Source: Bog-756 sp963806455 (GTDB lineage: Bacteria; Actinomycetota; Acidimicrobiia; Acidimicrobiales; RAAP-2). Taken from it: a DNA stretch of 64,000 bases. The stretch's first letter is position 1; every line of letters starts with the position of its first letter. This document shows, one piece after another, positions 7,919 to 16,184 of the stretch. The stretch covers positions 62,001-126,000 of the forward strand of contig CAWDXZ010000007.1 in NCBI GenBank assembly GCA_963806455.1, given 5' to 3'. Both the position numbers and the translations under genes were made by a program. A model generated the notes under the pieces. The model did no database searches, was not told the origin of the DNA, and was given only the letters and a program-made list of their open reading frames with translations.

Positions 7919-8210
7919 GACTTGGCCAGCTCGGAGACCTGGGACTTGGAGATGCCGTCGATCCCCTCGACTGGAACACGTCGTCGATCGTGCCGGTCCT
8001 GGTGTCCCAGCGCCGGTTCCGGTAGCCGTTCCTCGAGTTCACTCGGTCCGGGTTGACTTCGCCGTACTCGGCCTGGCACAGTCCTGAGGCTTCCGCAGAC
8101 ATCAGGGCCTCGGCGAAGCTCTGGACCACCGATCACAGCAGGTCAGGGTCGGCCTCGGCGAGATACTTGCGCAGCAGCTCGGCCGCGCCCATCGTGTTGG
8201 TGACTTCCAC
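7919..8210 (-). pseudogene. Degraded IS256-family (mutator-type) transposase
   Basis: From GTG 8210 the minus strand reads VEVTNTMGAAELLRKYLAEA then an in-frame TGA, and continues VQSFAEALMSAEASGLCQAE, EYGEVNPDRVNSRNGYRNRR and WDTRTGTIDD. This is the N-terminal signature of IS256 transposases. After GTIDD the frame shifts and jumps to ISKSQVSELAK, a motif normally about 50-60 residues further on. There is therefore a nonsense codon, a frameshift, an internal deletion and loss of the whole catalytic core. Confidence 0.8.
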
Positions 8211-8767
8211 CGCATCTTCTCCTTCGTGTTCTCGGTCGAACTTGAAGATTGATGCGGTGGTCGTCGCGAGTGGGGGATCTCGTGAAACTCCTGTTCGTCG
8301 TCGGGCACCCACCCCCGGACGACCCGGCTCAGCGGCTCACAGCAAGCCTCAACGGGTCAAAACCCACGTCTGTGGACGTGAACCGCGGCTCTGTCGTTCG
8401 TGATCGCTCGAACCCGCATCCCATCGCGCACCTGACCGTTGGTGGGAAAGTCCAAATTCTGCGCGATCGGGAGCTCAAAGTGGTGGACGCGCCCCAGCAA
8501 CGTTGCCGGTCAGGGCACTAGTCAGCCCGAGTGGCCCTCCCCTCCATCAAGAAGTCGGCATGCTTCACCATGTGAACCCCGCCCCAGTAGCCTGAGGCGA
8601 ATGTGGCGGCGCTCTCGATCGCCGACACAAGCAATTGTCGCCCTCATCGACGCCGGGGGCCGGGACGGAGCGTCAGGCAAGATGAACATGTGGTCCACGC
8701 CGATATCCAGAGTCGTTCACTGAGCGACGCCTCTGTGCCACCATTTGAACGAGCGAGCCCACCCAAG
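8211..8767. other. Gene-poor stretch before the DUF2142-like gene
   Basis: No gene I can defend over most of this interval. Near its right end TAGCCT at 8588-8593 is a good -10 box, with an ATG at 8601 that would give a 40-codon reading frame to 8723 and an in-frame GTG at 8603 for the following membrane protein. The rest shows no domain-like reading frame on either strand and may be relics left by the IS256 remnant. Confidence 0.35.
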
Positions 8768-10345
8768 ATGAGGAAGCACCCCCTCATCAGCGCCTGGGCC
8801 GTTTCGGCGACCATCATCTTCTGCTTCTCCGCGATGTGGTCGATCATCACCCCGATCGGAGCGGCCACGGACGAGGGCGCTCAGCTGGTGAAAGCAGCAT
8901 CCGTCGTGCGTGGCGAGATCGTAGGTACGCCCTACTCGCAGACTGTGACGAACAACCTTCCCGCCAGTTCGCGAGCCCTTATCACATCCTGCGAGTACTT
9001 AGCCTCACTCGAGCGATGCAAGAATGCCATCACTGTCGTGACGGTTCCAAAGAGTTTCGCAGCCCTCCCGCAGTCTACTTGTTATGGGTTTCCCATCTTT
9101 CCAGCCAGCACGTGTCACGGCCTGCGTGGGTCCGGACGGTTGGTCAAGGCCACGACCTATGTCGGACGCTACCCGCCGCTCTACTACCTCCTAGTGGGAT
9201 GGCCCTCATTGGCATGGCACACGAATATCGCCGTGTACCTGATGCGGCTGACGAGCGCACTGATGTCGTCACTCCTGCTCGGTATGGCTCTTGCTCTCGC
9301 TGCCATCTGGTCCCGTCGCCGAACACTCGTGCTGGCCGTCATCGTGATCGCCACCCCAATGGTCTTCATCTTCGGTTCGTTCGTGAACCCCAGCGGTCTC
9401 GAAATGGCAGCAGCTACTTGCGTGTGGACCGGCGGACTGGTGCTCGTGCTCGAGCGGCCTGTACGACCGCCACCGAGCCTGGTCGCCGCCACGTCGGTCG
9501 CAGCAGCTGTCATGGTGTTGACCCGTGGGCTCTCACCATTCTGGTTAGGCGTGATCGGTGCCTTTCTGGCACTTCTCGCTCCTCGCTCGATGCTGACCCT
9601 GGCCCGTAATCGTTCCGTCAGGCTCGGAGCCGGCCTCGTCGCCACTGCCTCTGCCGTGGCAGTTGTCTACGTCCTGTGGGCACATTCGCTCTCCGTTCTG
9701 CCCATCGGTGCAACATTTCCTTCCAGGGTCGGAACCGTGAATCTCGTCGAACTGACCGTAGGCCACACAGCCATCTGGCTGGCGCAGTTCGTCGGCACGC
9801 TCGGATCGGCTAACCCACCATTCGCTGTAGTCGCGGCATGGCTGGTCGCCGCAGCAACGATCGTGCTGACCGGTATGCTGACGAGCGCCCGGAGGCACGC
9901 ACTGGTGCTGCTCGGCGTTGCGGCCGCCTCGTTGGTGGTGCCCACGGCTATCGTCGTGTCACAGGCGCGCCACGACGGCATCGTTTGGCAAGCTCGGGAT
10001 GGCTATCCACTCTACGCTGGCTTGGTTCTCTTGGCCGGAGCCATCGCTGGCCAGTTAGACCGTCGGCAACCAAGAGATACTTCGTTCCTGCCGGTTGGGG
10101 TCAACCATCGCCTGACGGTCTTTGTGGCCGTCGTCATCCCGGCCATCCAGTTCGGGAGCCTCTTTTGGGCCATACGGCGGTACGTCGTGGGTCTCGGAGC
10201 GTACGTCAATCCGTTGGCAAACGCCGGTGGTTGGTCCCCTCCGATCCCCGTTGGTGTGGTGCTCGTGGCCGCCACCCTGCTGTGCGCAGCCTACGGCTGG
10301 TGGATCACGAGGCTGAATCGGTCCGCCTCTCCCAATCGGCCGTAA
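8768..10345 (+). CDS. DUF2142-like polytopic membrane protein
   Basis: A 525-residue membrane protein. Helix 1 (ISAWAVSATIIFCFSAMWSI) is followed by the loop ITPIGAATDEGAQLVKAASV, the P-x-G...DE pattern seen in DUF2142 and related polyprenyl-phosphate glycosyltransferase-like proteins. YVGRYPPLYYLLVGWPSL and ten or so further helices follow. Four Cys lie in the first external loop (TSCEYL, LERCKN, QSTCYG, STCHG), suggesting disulfides. ATG 8768 is chosen because the transmembrane region starts directly after; GTG 8603 is an alternative nearer the -10 at 8588. It probably serves envelope polysaccharide biosynthesis like the GT39-like gene at 4.3 kb, but has no glycan cluster around it. Confidence 0.68.
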   Translation: MRKHPLISAWAVSATIIFCFSAMWSIITPIGAATDEGAQLVKAASVVRGEIVGTPYSQTVTNNLPASSRALITSCEYLASLERCKNAITVVTVPKSFAALPQSTCYGFPIFPASTCHGLRGSGRLVKATTYVGRYPPLYYLLVGWPSLAWHTNIAVYLMRLTSALMSSLLLGMALALAAIWSRRRTLVLAVIVIATPMVFIFGSFVNPSGLEMAAATCVWTGGLVLVLERPVRPPPSLVAATSVAAAVMVLTRGLSPFWLGVIGAFLALLAPRSMLTLARNRSVRLGAGLVATASAVAVVYVLWAHSLSVLPIGATFPSRVGTVNLVELTVGHTAIWLAQFVGTLGSANPPFAVVAAWLVAAATIVLTGMLTSARRHALVLLGVAAASLVVPTAIVVSQARHDGIVWQARDGYPLYAGLVLLAGAIAGQLDRRQPRDTSFLPVGVNHRLTVFVAVVIPAIQFGSLFWAIRRYVVGLGAYVNPLANAGGWSPPIPVGVVLVAATLLCAAYGWWITRLNRSASPNRP

Positions 10346-10953
10346 ACCCGTAGGGTGCGACAGCCGGCCCCACGTGGCCGATCTGAAACGCGCGCGGACG
10401 TCTGGCGCGGAACGTCTGGTCTGGGATCCTCGAAGGAACCGCCATGTGGAAGCCGACGGAATGAGGCCACGTCGCGAGACCGGGGCACTAGCCGAAGATC
10501 GATGTGGATGGCTCCCGCAGAGGAATCCGGAGCGGGCGGACGTGGTGTGCGTACCCCTCCGCGTTCGTCTCCCGGTAGTCCTTTCGTAATGGCTTGACGG
10601 ATGCGCCAACTCGCATACGTCGGAAAGGCGAAGCCTTTGGTTTCGTCAAACCGCTCAACAGCGGTCCGGAGTCCCTGTTCGCCCAAAGCGAGAAGTGGCG
10701 CCAAGTGCTCAGGATCTGGGGGTTGGTTTGTGGTCCGTCGCTCCCAGCCGTCCTCTTCGGGTGGAGGTCTGACGTAGCGGCGCGCGATCGAGACCACGAG
10801 CCGTCTGTTTGACGCAATCAGGTCCGACTTGGCGCCGCTGTCCCCCCGGTGAGCCCTTCGGGTGAGGAGTAGAGCCTCGGCCTGAGTGAAATGTTGAGCC
10901 ATGCCCGCTCGGCGCACATACGAATCCACCCACTCAGTCGGGCCGCCGGCCAC
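10291..10953 (-). pseudogene. Truncated sigma-70 family factor (region 2 only)
   Basis: Residues about 20-130 match sigma-70 region 2: LIASNRRLVVSIARRYV (2.1), then LLALGEQGLRTAVERFDETK and GFAFPTYASWRIRQAI (2.2-2.4, compare the family's GLMRAVEKFD...TYATWWIRQAI). A proline/glutamate-rich insertion replaces the usual DLIQEGN segment, which is shortened by about three residues. After TKGL similarity stops: no region 3 or 4 is present, and the remaining frame is arginine/proline-rich and overlaps the end of the DUF2142-like gene. Most likely a decaying sigma gene; a functional region-2-only protein is the less likely alternative. Confidence 0.55.
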
Positions 10954-11381
10954 GTACCAAGTCTATTCCGCGTGCCCCGTACCCGTGTAAGAGCTGCACG
11001 TGTCCCCCAATTCGCTGAACCGCATCGAGGTCGGCCCGGTGACCGTGCACGCCCCATGGCGTGCCACTTGCCGGCGCCACCCCGAATGCGGTCGACCTCC
11101 GCGATCGGAGCGGACTTGACCGCTAACCGACGTCATGAGGCGGCGGACTACTACTGCCCACCGCCCAGAAGGCAGCTCCCAAGCCCGTCGTAACCGGATG
11201 AACTGGGTGGGTGTCAGCGACTGGACGGAAGGTGGTGAAACCGGCGTCCGCCCGATCGTCTGTCTGCAGGCGATCCGCCGCACCCCGACGTCTGTCCACA
11301 GGTGTGTTATCCCGACGCTGGTACGTGGCGTTGGGGCGACGCACGACAAGCCCACAATCCCTCTGACCCCTCACGCGTCCC
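10954..11381. other. Intergenic stretch, no gene seen
   Basis: 428 bp with no reading frame on either strand that looks like a protein family, no tRNA fold and no strong hairpin. Probably part of the same decaying region as the sigma fragment. Confidence 0.4.
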
Positions 11382-11777
11382 TCAAGTACCGAGGTACTCG
11401 TCCACCAGGGGCTGGGGCGCGCAGGTCAGCCAGGCGTCGATGACCGCCTCGCGCATCGCCTTCCTGCCGACCTTGTCGAGCTCGATCAAGACGGCCGAGT
11501 ACCCCTCGAAGTGGGGGATGGTGAAGAAGCCCTTCGAGGAGCCGCCGAGGACCGCCTCCTTGTCCATGAGGTCGGCCACCCGGACGGCGACGATCGGCCC
11601 GTCCGGTGGAGCCACCGTGCCGAACCGCTTGACGTCCGCCTTGCTGAAAGGTCGCACCCAGGCAAAGGCCTTGCCGTCGACGAACCAGGTGCGGTTGCCG
11701 TGGCGTTCACCCTCGGTCACCACGGGCAGCTCCATGGCCACCCGACCGACCTCGTCGACGGTCACCACGGGGCGCAC
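11382..11777 (-). CDS. MmcQ/YjbR family protein
   Basis: A 131-residue protein of the MmcQ/YjbR-like (CyaY-fold) family, named from a DNA-binding member. Visible family features are the early GNRTWFVDGKAFAWVRPFSK, VRVADLMDKEAVLGG, the FTIPHFEGYSAVLIEL core and the C-terminal EAVIDAWLTCAPQPLVDEYL helix. The start is the GTG at 11777. It ends 45 bp from nothing else on that strand and lies just after the ydeI pseudogene, the two being co-directional. Its biochemical role is not established. Confidence 0.82.
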   Translation of the reverse strand: MRPVVTVDEVGRVAMELPVVTEGERHGNRTWFVDGKAFAWVRPFSKADVKRFGTVAPPDGPIVAVRVADLMDKEAVLGGSSKGFFTIPHFEGYSAVLIELDKVGRKAMREAVIDAWLTCAPQPLVDEYLGT

Positions 11778-11822
11778 CCTACCGTCCGCCCGGCGGGCGT
11801 TCCTGACCCGCCCTCCCGGCCC

Positions 11823-12440
11823 CTATTCGTCCCGAGGGGATCGATCGTCCAGTTGTCCCGGCTGGGGGTAGGGCGTCTCGCCCCGGGCCAGCATGTCGAC
11901 GAACTGGTCGATGCGACGGGCCGGGTGTCGGCCATCTTGGCACTCTGGATCCGGTACAGCACGGCGTACCGGTTCCGGCTGGTCAGGACCTCGAACATGG
12001 CGCCGGCCCGGGGTCGACCCGCCAGTGCGGTGGCCAGGTCGGCGGGTACCTCGGCGGAGGCCGGCCCGGAGGATAGGCGGCCTCCCACCGACCGTCGCCC
12101 CTGGCCCGATCGACATCGGCCGTCCCTGACGATCGCATCCGGCCTTCGGCCATCAGACGCTCGGCGATGGCGCGTTCCGCTGCGACCAGGGGCTCCGCGC
12201 CCGCCGCGGGGTGAACCGCTGCCGGTAGGTAGCCCCGTCCCGCCGTCCGACCTGGCCGTCGACCCAGCCGTGGCACAGCGCCTCCTCCAGCGCTTGGTCG
12301 CAGGTCAGGCATGTCGGGCGTTCCGTGCCCCTCTTGGCCAGGACCAACCACACCCCGGCGGGGTCGCCGTGGTGTTTGCCCAGCCAGGCCCGCCAGGCGC
12401 GTCGGTCGGCCACCGTGAGCTCGGGAAGCTCCTCTGGCAT
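11823..12440 (-). pseudogene. YdeI/OmpD-associated family protein, several frameshifts
   Basis: A full YdeI-type protein can be read only by changing frame three times. Block 1 from ATG 12440 is MPEELPELTVADRRAWRAWL to RSPWSQRN. Block 2 in another frame is AIAERLMAEGRMRSSG to DGRWEAAYPPG. Block 3 is EVPADLATALAGRPRAGAMF, then NRYAVLYRIQSAKMADTR. Block 4 is ARRIDQFVDMLARGETPYPQ to the stop near 11823. Shifts fall near 12168, 12070 and 11930. Together they give about 200 residues, the normal family length, so this is either recent decay or a run of indel errors. Confidence 0.78.
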
Positions 12441-12489
12441 GACCACCCATTGTGGCCGCCGCCGCCGCTCACCTTCTGGGTGCCGGTGT

Positions 12490-12519
12490 GTGACGTTCCG
12501 GTCGAGCACCGCCTATCCT
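12490..12519 (+). promoter_or_regulatory. Predicted promoter of the secreted propeller protein
   Basis: GTGACG at 12490-12495 (four of six to TTGACA), an 18-nt spacer and TATCCT at 12514-12519. The start codon is at 12551, giving a leader of about 25 nt. Confidence 0.4.
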
Positions 12520-12550
12520 CGAGCGGATCGAACGGCGCCGACCGATCCCC

Positions 12551-14896
12551 GTGCGACCCCGACCCCCGGTCGGACGGTCGAACCCCGTCCGCCCCACGGG
12601 TCCGCTCCCGGTGTGGCTGGCCACCGCCGCGGCCGTGGTCGTGCTGATGGCCGGTGTGGTCATCGGCCCGGTCCCGGCGGCCCAGGCGGCGGCCGTCGCC
12701 CGCGTCTCGGGGTGGGCGGTCCGGAGCAACGTGGGGGTGCCGAGTGGCTGGACCGAGACCTGGTCCACCGGGCCGCTCCCCGACGACGGTCAGCCCATCG
12801 CCCTGTCGTCGCCGACCGTGGCCAACCTCGACGGCCAACCCTCGGTCGTAGTGGGTGACCGGCGCGGGTTCGTCTACGCCTATCACCTGGGCAGCACGTC
12901 ACCGACCGGCACCCCGGTCGCAGGCTGGCCGACCACCAACGAGAGCGGGCCGATCGATGCCCCCGCCTCGGTGGAGCCCGCCGGCAACGGGCTGTCGTCG
13001 GTGCTCATCGGGTCCGGCAACGACGCCGACCCGTCCACCGGCGGCTACCAGGCCTTCGGCCCCTCCGGGGGGCAGTTGTGGCACACGCCGGTGGTCAACC
13101 CGCAGACCGACAACGCACCGGCTGTCGGGGTCCAGGCGGGCATGACCGTCGGTTCGCTCCAGTTCGGTGGGTCGGACACCGTGGCCGGGTCCCTCGGTCA
13201 GGTCGCCTACGCCCTCAATGCCGGCAACGGGGCGCCACTGGCCGGCTGGCCGTTCTTCAACTCGGACAGCACCCACTCCACCGCCGCGCTGGCCGACCTC
13301 TACGGCACCGGCCAGAACGAGATCATCGTCGGCGGTGACCAGACAGCCGGGGAGGCCCAGGGCCAGCAGTACGCCAACGGTGGCCATCTGCGCGTCCTGA
13401 GCGCCACCGGCAACCAGATCTGCCGGGCCGATACGAACCAGGTCGTCGACTCGTCGCCGGCGGTGGGCGGGTTCCTGCCCGGGGGTGCGACCGGTGCCGT
13501 CGTCGGCACCGGGTCCTACTTCTCCGGTGCCTCGGACTCGGACACCGTCCGCGCCTACGACAACCTGTGCCGTCTGGTGTGGTCGTCAACGGTGGACGGC
13601 AGCACCTACTCGTCCCCGGCGCTCTCGGACGTGCTGGGCAACGGATCGCTGCAGGTCGTCGAGGGCACCGACCAGGGCACGGGAGCCTCGGGCTCGGTGT
13701 GGGTGCTCGATGCGGCCACCGGGCGCACCGACTGGAAGGTCACCGACATCGGACGGGTCATCGGCTCGGTCGTGACCGCCGACCTGACCGGCGGTGGGTA
13801 CGACGACGTCATCGTGCCCACCATCGCCGGCACCCGGATCTTCGACGGCCGCTCCGGCGCGCCGATCGCCGACCTCAGCCCCTCGCTCGGCCTCCAGAAC
13901 GCCCCCCTGGTGACCGAGGACCTCAACGGGACGATCGGGATCACGCTGGCCGGCTACACGGCATCGGTCTCCTCGCCGAACGGGGTGGGTGAGATCGACC
14001 ACTACGAGATCAGCGGCTCGAACGGAGCCGAGGCGGTGGGTGGCGCCGCCTGGCCCATGTTCCACCACGATCCCCAGCTCACCGGCAACATCGGGGGGAC
14101 CACCCCCATCGGTGCGATCCCGCCGTGCTCAGTGCCCTCCGCCGCCTTCAGCGGCTACGACCTGGTGGCCTCCGACGGCGGCATCTTCACCTACGGGCAG
14201 ATGCCGTTCTGCGGCTCCACCGGCGGAATCAGGCTCAACGCGCCGATCGTGGGGATGGCCATGGCCCCCAACATCGGCGGCTACTGGGAGGTGGCCGCCG
14301 ACGGCGGGATCTTCACCTACGGCAACGCCCAGTTCTACGGGTCGATGGGCGGCCGGCCGCTCAACCAGCCGATCGTCGGCATGGCGGCGACACCGGACGG
14401 CAAGGGCTACTGGGAGGTGGCCGCCGACGGCGGGATCTTCACCTTCGGGGACGCCGCCTTCTACGGGTCGATGGGCGGCATCCGTCTCAACCAGCCGGTG
14501 GTGGGCATCTCGACCTCGACCGACGGCCGTGGCTACCGCCTGGTGGCCGCGGACGGCGGGATCTTCACCTTCGGGGACGCGCCGTTCGCCGGGTCGATGG
14601 GGGGGACGCATCTCAATCAGCCGGTGGTCGGCACGTCCAACGACACCAACTCCGGCGGCTACTGGCTGGTGGCCGCGGACGGGGGCATCTTCGCCTTCGG
14701 GGGCGCCCCCTTCTACGGCTCCACCGGGTCCCTCACCCTCAACGCCCCGGTCACCGGCATGGCGGCGGCGTCCAATGGGAGCGGCTATCGGTTCGTCGCC
14801 ACCGACGGTGGGGTCTTCTCCTTCAACGTCCCCTTCTTCGGTTCGATGGGCGGCCGGCCCCTCAACCGGCCCATGGTCGGGATGGCCGGATACTGA
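12551..14896 (+). CDS. Secreted beta-propeller protein with six DGGIF repeats
   Basis: 781 residues from GTG 12551. A signal peptide (VWLATAAAVVVLMAGVVIGP, cleavage probably near AQA-AA, residue 41) shows export. Residues 45-510 form an FG-GAP/PQQ-like propeller: repeated SSPTVANLDG, STAALADLYGTGQNEIIVGG, YSSPALSDVLGNGSLQVVEG and VVTADLTGGGYDDVIVP blocks, ending in the familiar WPMFHHDPQLTGN. Residues 535-781 are six 42-residue units of the type GYWEVAADGGIFTFGDA, with FYGS and LNQPVVGM. No catalytic motif is seen; a surface-binding or scaffolding role is inference. A relative with the same repeat lies at 55.5-57.1 kb. Confidence 0.82.
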   Translation: MRPRPPVGRSNPVRPTGPLPVWLATAAAVVVLMAGVVIGPVPAAQAAAVARVSGWAVRSNVGVPSGWTETWSTGPLPDDGQPIALSSPTVANLDGQPSVVVGDRRGFVYAYHLGSTSPTGTPVAGWPTTNESGPIDAPASVEPAGNGLSSVLIGSGNDADPSTGGYQAFGPSGGQLWHTPVVNPQTDNAPAVGVQAGMTVGSLQFGGSDTVAGSLGQVAYALNAGNGAPLAGWPFFNSDSTHSTAALADLYGTGQNEIIVGGDQTAGEAQGQQYANGGHLRVLSATGNQICRADTNQVVDSSPAVGGFLPGGATGAVVGTGSYFSGASDSDTVRAYDNLCRLVWSSTVDGSTYSSPALSDVLGNGSLQVVEGTDQGTGASGSVWVLDAATGRTDWKVTDIGRVIGSVVTADLTGGGYDDVIVPTIAGTRIFDGRSGAPIADLSPSLGLQNAPLVTEDLNGTIGITLAGYTASVSSPNGVGEIDHYEISGSNGAEAVGGAAWPMFHHDPQLTGNIGGTTPIGAIPPCSVPSAAFSGYDLVASDGGIFTYGQMPFCGSTGGIRLNAPIVGMAMAPNIGGYWEVAADGGIFTYGNAQFYGSMGGRPLNQPIVGMAATPDGKGYWEVAADGGIFTFGDAAFYGSMGGIRLNQPVVGISTSTDGRGYRLVAADGGIFTFGDAPFAGSMGGTHLNQPVVGTSNDTNSGGYWLVAADGGIFAFGGAPFYGSTGSLTLNAPVTGMAAASNGSGYRFVATDGGVFSFNVPFFGSMGGRPLNRPMVGMAGY
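14153..14893 (+). repeat. Six tandem ~126-bp units coding a 42-residue repeat
   Basis: Six consecutive units inside the secreted protein gene, each GY(W/D/R)xVA(S/A/T)DGG(I/V)F...FYGS(M/T)GG...LNxP(V/I)VGM. The last is cut to about 37 residues at the C-terminus. The DNA is diverged between units, so the array is old rather than a fresh slippage product. Confidence 0.85.
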
Positions 14897-14924
14897 ACCC
14901 GTCCTGGCCACCGGTCTGCGGGCA

Positions 14925-14930
14925 TAGACT
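14925..14930 (+). promoter_or_regulatory. -10 box TAGACT, leaderless start of parA
   Basis: TAGACT ends 6 nt before GTG 14937, placing the expected transcription start on the first base of the start codon. Confidence 0.55.
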
Positions 14931-14936
14931 CCGCGG

Positions 14937-15722
14937 GTGACCGACGTGCTGGCCGTGGCCAACCAAAAGGGGGGAGTGGCCAAGACCACGACGGTGCACT
15001 CCCTCGGCGTGGCCTCGGCCGAGGCCGGGAGACGGACACTCGTGGTCGACCTCGACCCGCAGGCCTGTCTGACCTACTCCTTGGGCTTCGACCCCGACGC
15101 CCTCAACCGGTCGCTCCACGACGTGTTCGTGCGGCGGTCGGCGATGGCCGAGGTGATCCTGCCCGTGCCGGGAGTCGGATCGCTCGACGTGGTGCCGGCC
15201 ACCATCGACCTGGCCGGGTCGGAGGTCCACCTGCTCACCCGCACCGGCCGAGAGCACGTCCTGGCCCGGGCCCTCGAACCGGTCCTCGACCGCTACCAGC
15301 TGGTGCTCATCGACTGCCCACCCTCGCTCGGCGTCCTCACCATCAACGGCCTGACGGCGGCGGACTCGGTGCTGATCCCCCTGCAGTGCGAGGCTCTGTC
15401 CCACCGGGGCGTGGGCCAGCTGCTCGAGACGATCGAGGACGTCCGGGCCTTCGCCAACAGCGATCTGAACGTACGCGGCATCATCGCCACCATGTACGAC
15501 GATCGCACCAAGCATGCCCGGCACATCATCGAGGAGGTCGAGGCCCGCTACGGGATCCCGGTTCTCCAGCCACCGGTGCGCAAGTCCATCCGCTTCGCCG
15601 AGGCCCCGGCGAGGGGGAAGTCCATCCTCCAGCACGCCCCGAGCTCCCCCGGGGCGCTCGCCTACCGCCAGCTGGCCCGGGTCATCCTGGAGACCAGCGC
15701 GGTCGCCGGCCCGGTCGGGTAG
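14937..15722 (+). CDS. ParA/Soj-family ATPase
   Basis: A 261-residue cytoplasmic P-loop ATPase of the ParA family. The deviant Walker A motif NQKGGVAKTTT (residues 9-19) has the signature Lys, and LVVDLDPQ and LVLIDCPPSLG supply the A' and Walker B motifs. Such proteins position DNA, polar complexes or other cargo through nucleotide-dependent dimerisation on the nucleoid. There is no parB or parS-like palindrome beside it, and the next gene, overlapping its stop by one base, is a zinc-ribbon protein. It is therefore an orphan ParA whose cargo is unknown rather than clearly the chromosomal segregation ATPase. Confidence 0.92.
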   Translation: MTDVLAVANQKGGVAKTTTVHSLGVASAEAGRRTLVVDLDPQACLTYSLGFDPDALNRSLHDVFVRRSAMAEVILPVPGVGSLDVVPATIDLAGSEVHLLTRTGREHVLARALEPVLDRYQLVLIDCPPSLGVLTINGLTAADSVLIPLQCEALSHRGVGQLLETIEDVRAFANSDLNVRGIIATMYDDRTKHARHIIEEVEARYGIPVLQPPVRKSIRFAEAPARGKSILQHAPSSPGALAYRQLARVILETSAVAGPVG

Positions 15723-16138
15723 TGCCTGCCGGGCCCGACCCGTTGGGCAAGCGGGCGCTCTTCTGGATGCCCGTCGACCCCCAGGCCGAGGTCGGCGTCG
15801 GGGCCGGTGGGACCAGGGGCCAGGCCGAGGCGCGGCCCGGTCAGTCCACCAGGCGGGCCCGTCCGGCGGGCAGGCACGCCCTCTTCTCCGATGCCACCCC
15901 GGCGAGCGAGCAGGAGTCGGCCACGTGGGGGGAGGTGGCGGCCGATCCGCTGCCGCCGCGAGGGCTGTTCGTCGTGTCGTGCTCCTCGTGCGGGTCGGTG
16001 ACCCGCGTCGGGCTCCTCGAGCTCCTCTGGTGCCAGCTGCCCGTCCCCGCCTGGCTGCCCCGGCGCACCTTCGACCGGTGGATGACCTGTCCGTCATGCC
16101 GTCGTCGGACCTGGGCCAGCGTGACCGTCCACCGGTGA
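15722..16138 (+). CDS. Conserved-looking zinc-ribbon protein coupled to parA
   Basis: 138 residues from GTG 15722, which shares one base with the parA stop (TAGTG), so the two are probably translationally coupled. The N-terminus PAGPDPLGKRALFWMPVD is followed by a low-complexity linker and a C-terminal zinc ribbon: CSSCGSVTRVGLLELLWC and, 30 residues on, CPSCRRRTW. I do not know the family. The context suggests it may be the partner or cargo adaptor of the orphan ParA; that is inference from coupling alone. Confidence 0.7.
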   Translation: MPAGPDPLGKRALFWMPVDPQAEVGVGAGGTRGQAEARPGQSTRRARPAGRHALFSDATPASEQESATWGEVAADPLPPRGLFVVSCSSCGSVTRVGLLELLWCQLPVPAWLPRRTFDRWMTCPSCRRRTWASVTVHR

Positions 16139-16184
16139 TCCCCGAGGAGGGTCGCCGGGCCGCCAGGAGCTCCCCGGACGGGCG

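Noticed and set aside
10954..11381. Short frame with LTPTQFIRLRRAWE as a possible HTH gene
   Set aside because: The HTH-like run is brief, has no consistent continuation and no start signal.
14153..14893. Regular 126-bp spacing considered as a CRISPR-like array
   Set aside because: The units are coding, in frame, differ in DNA sequence and have no spacers; no cas genes are in the window.
14937..15722. parA as part of a plasmid or chromosome partition locus
   Set aside because: No parB, no parS-like palindromes and no replication genes nearby; neighbours are unrelated.
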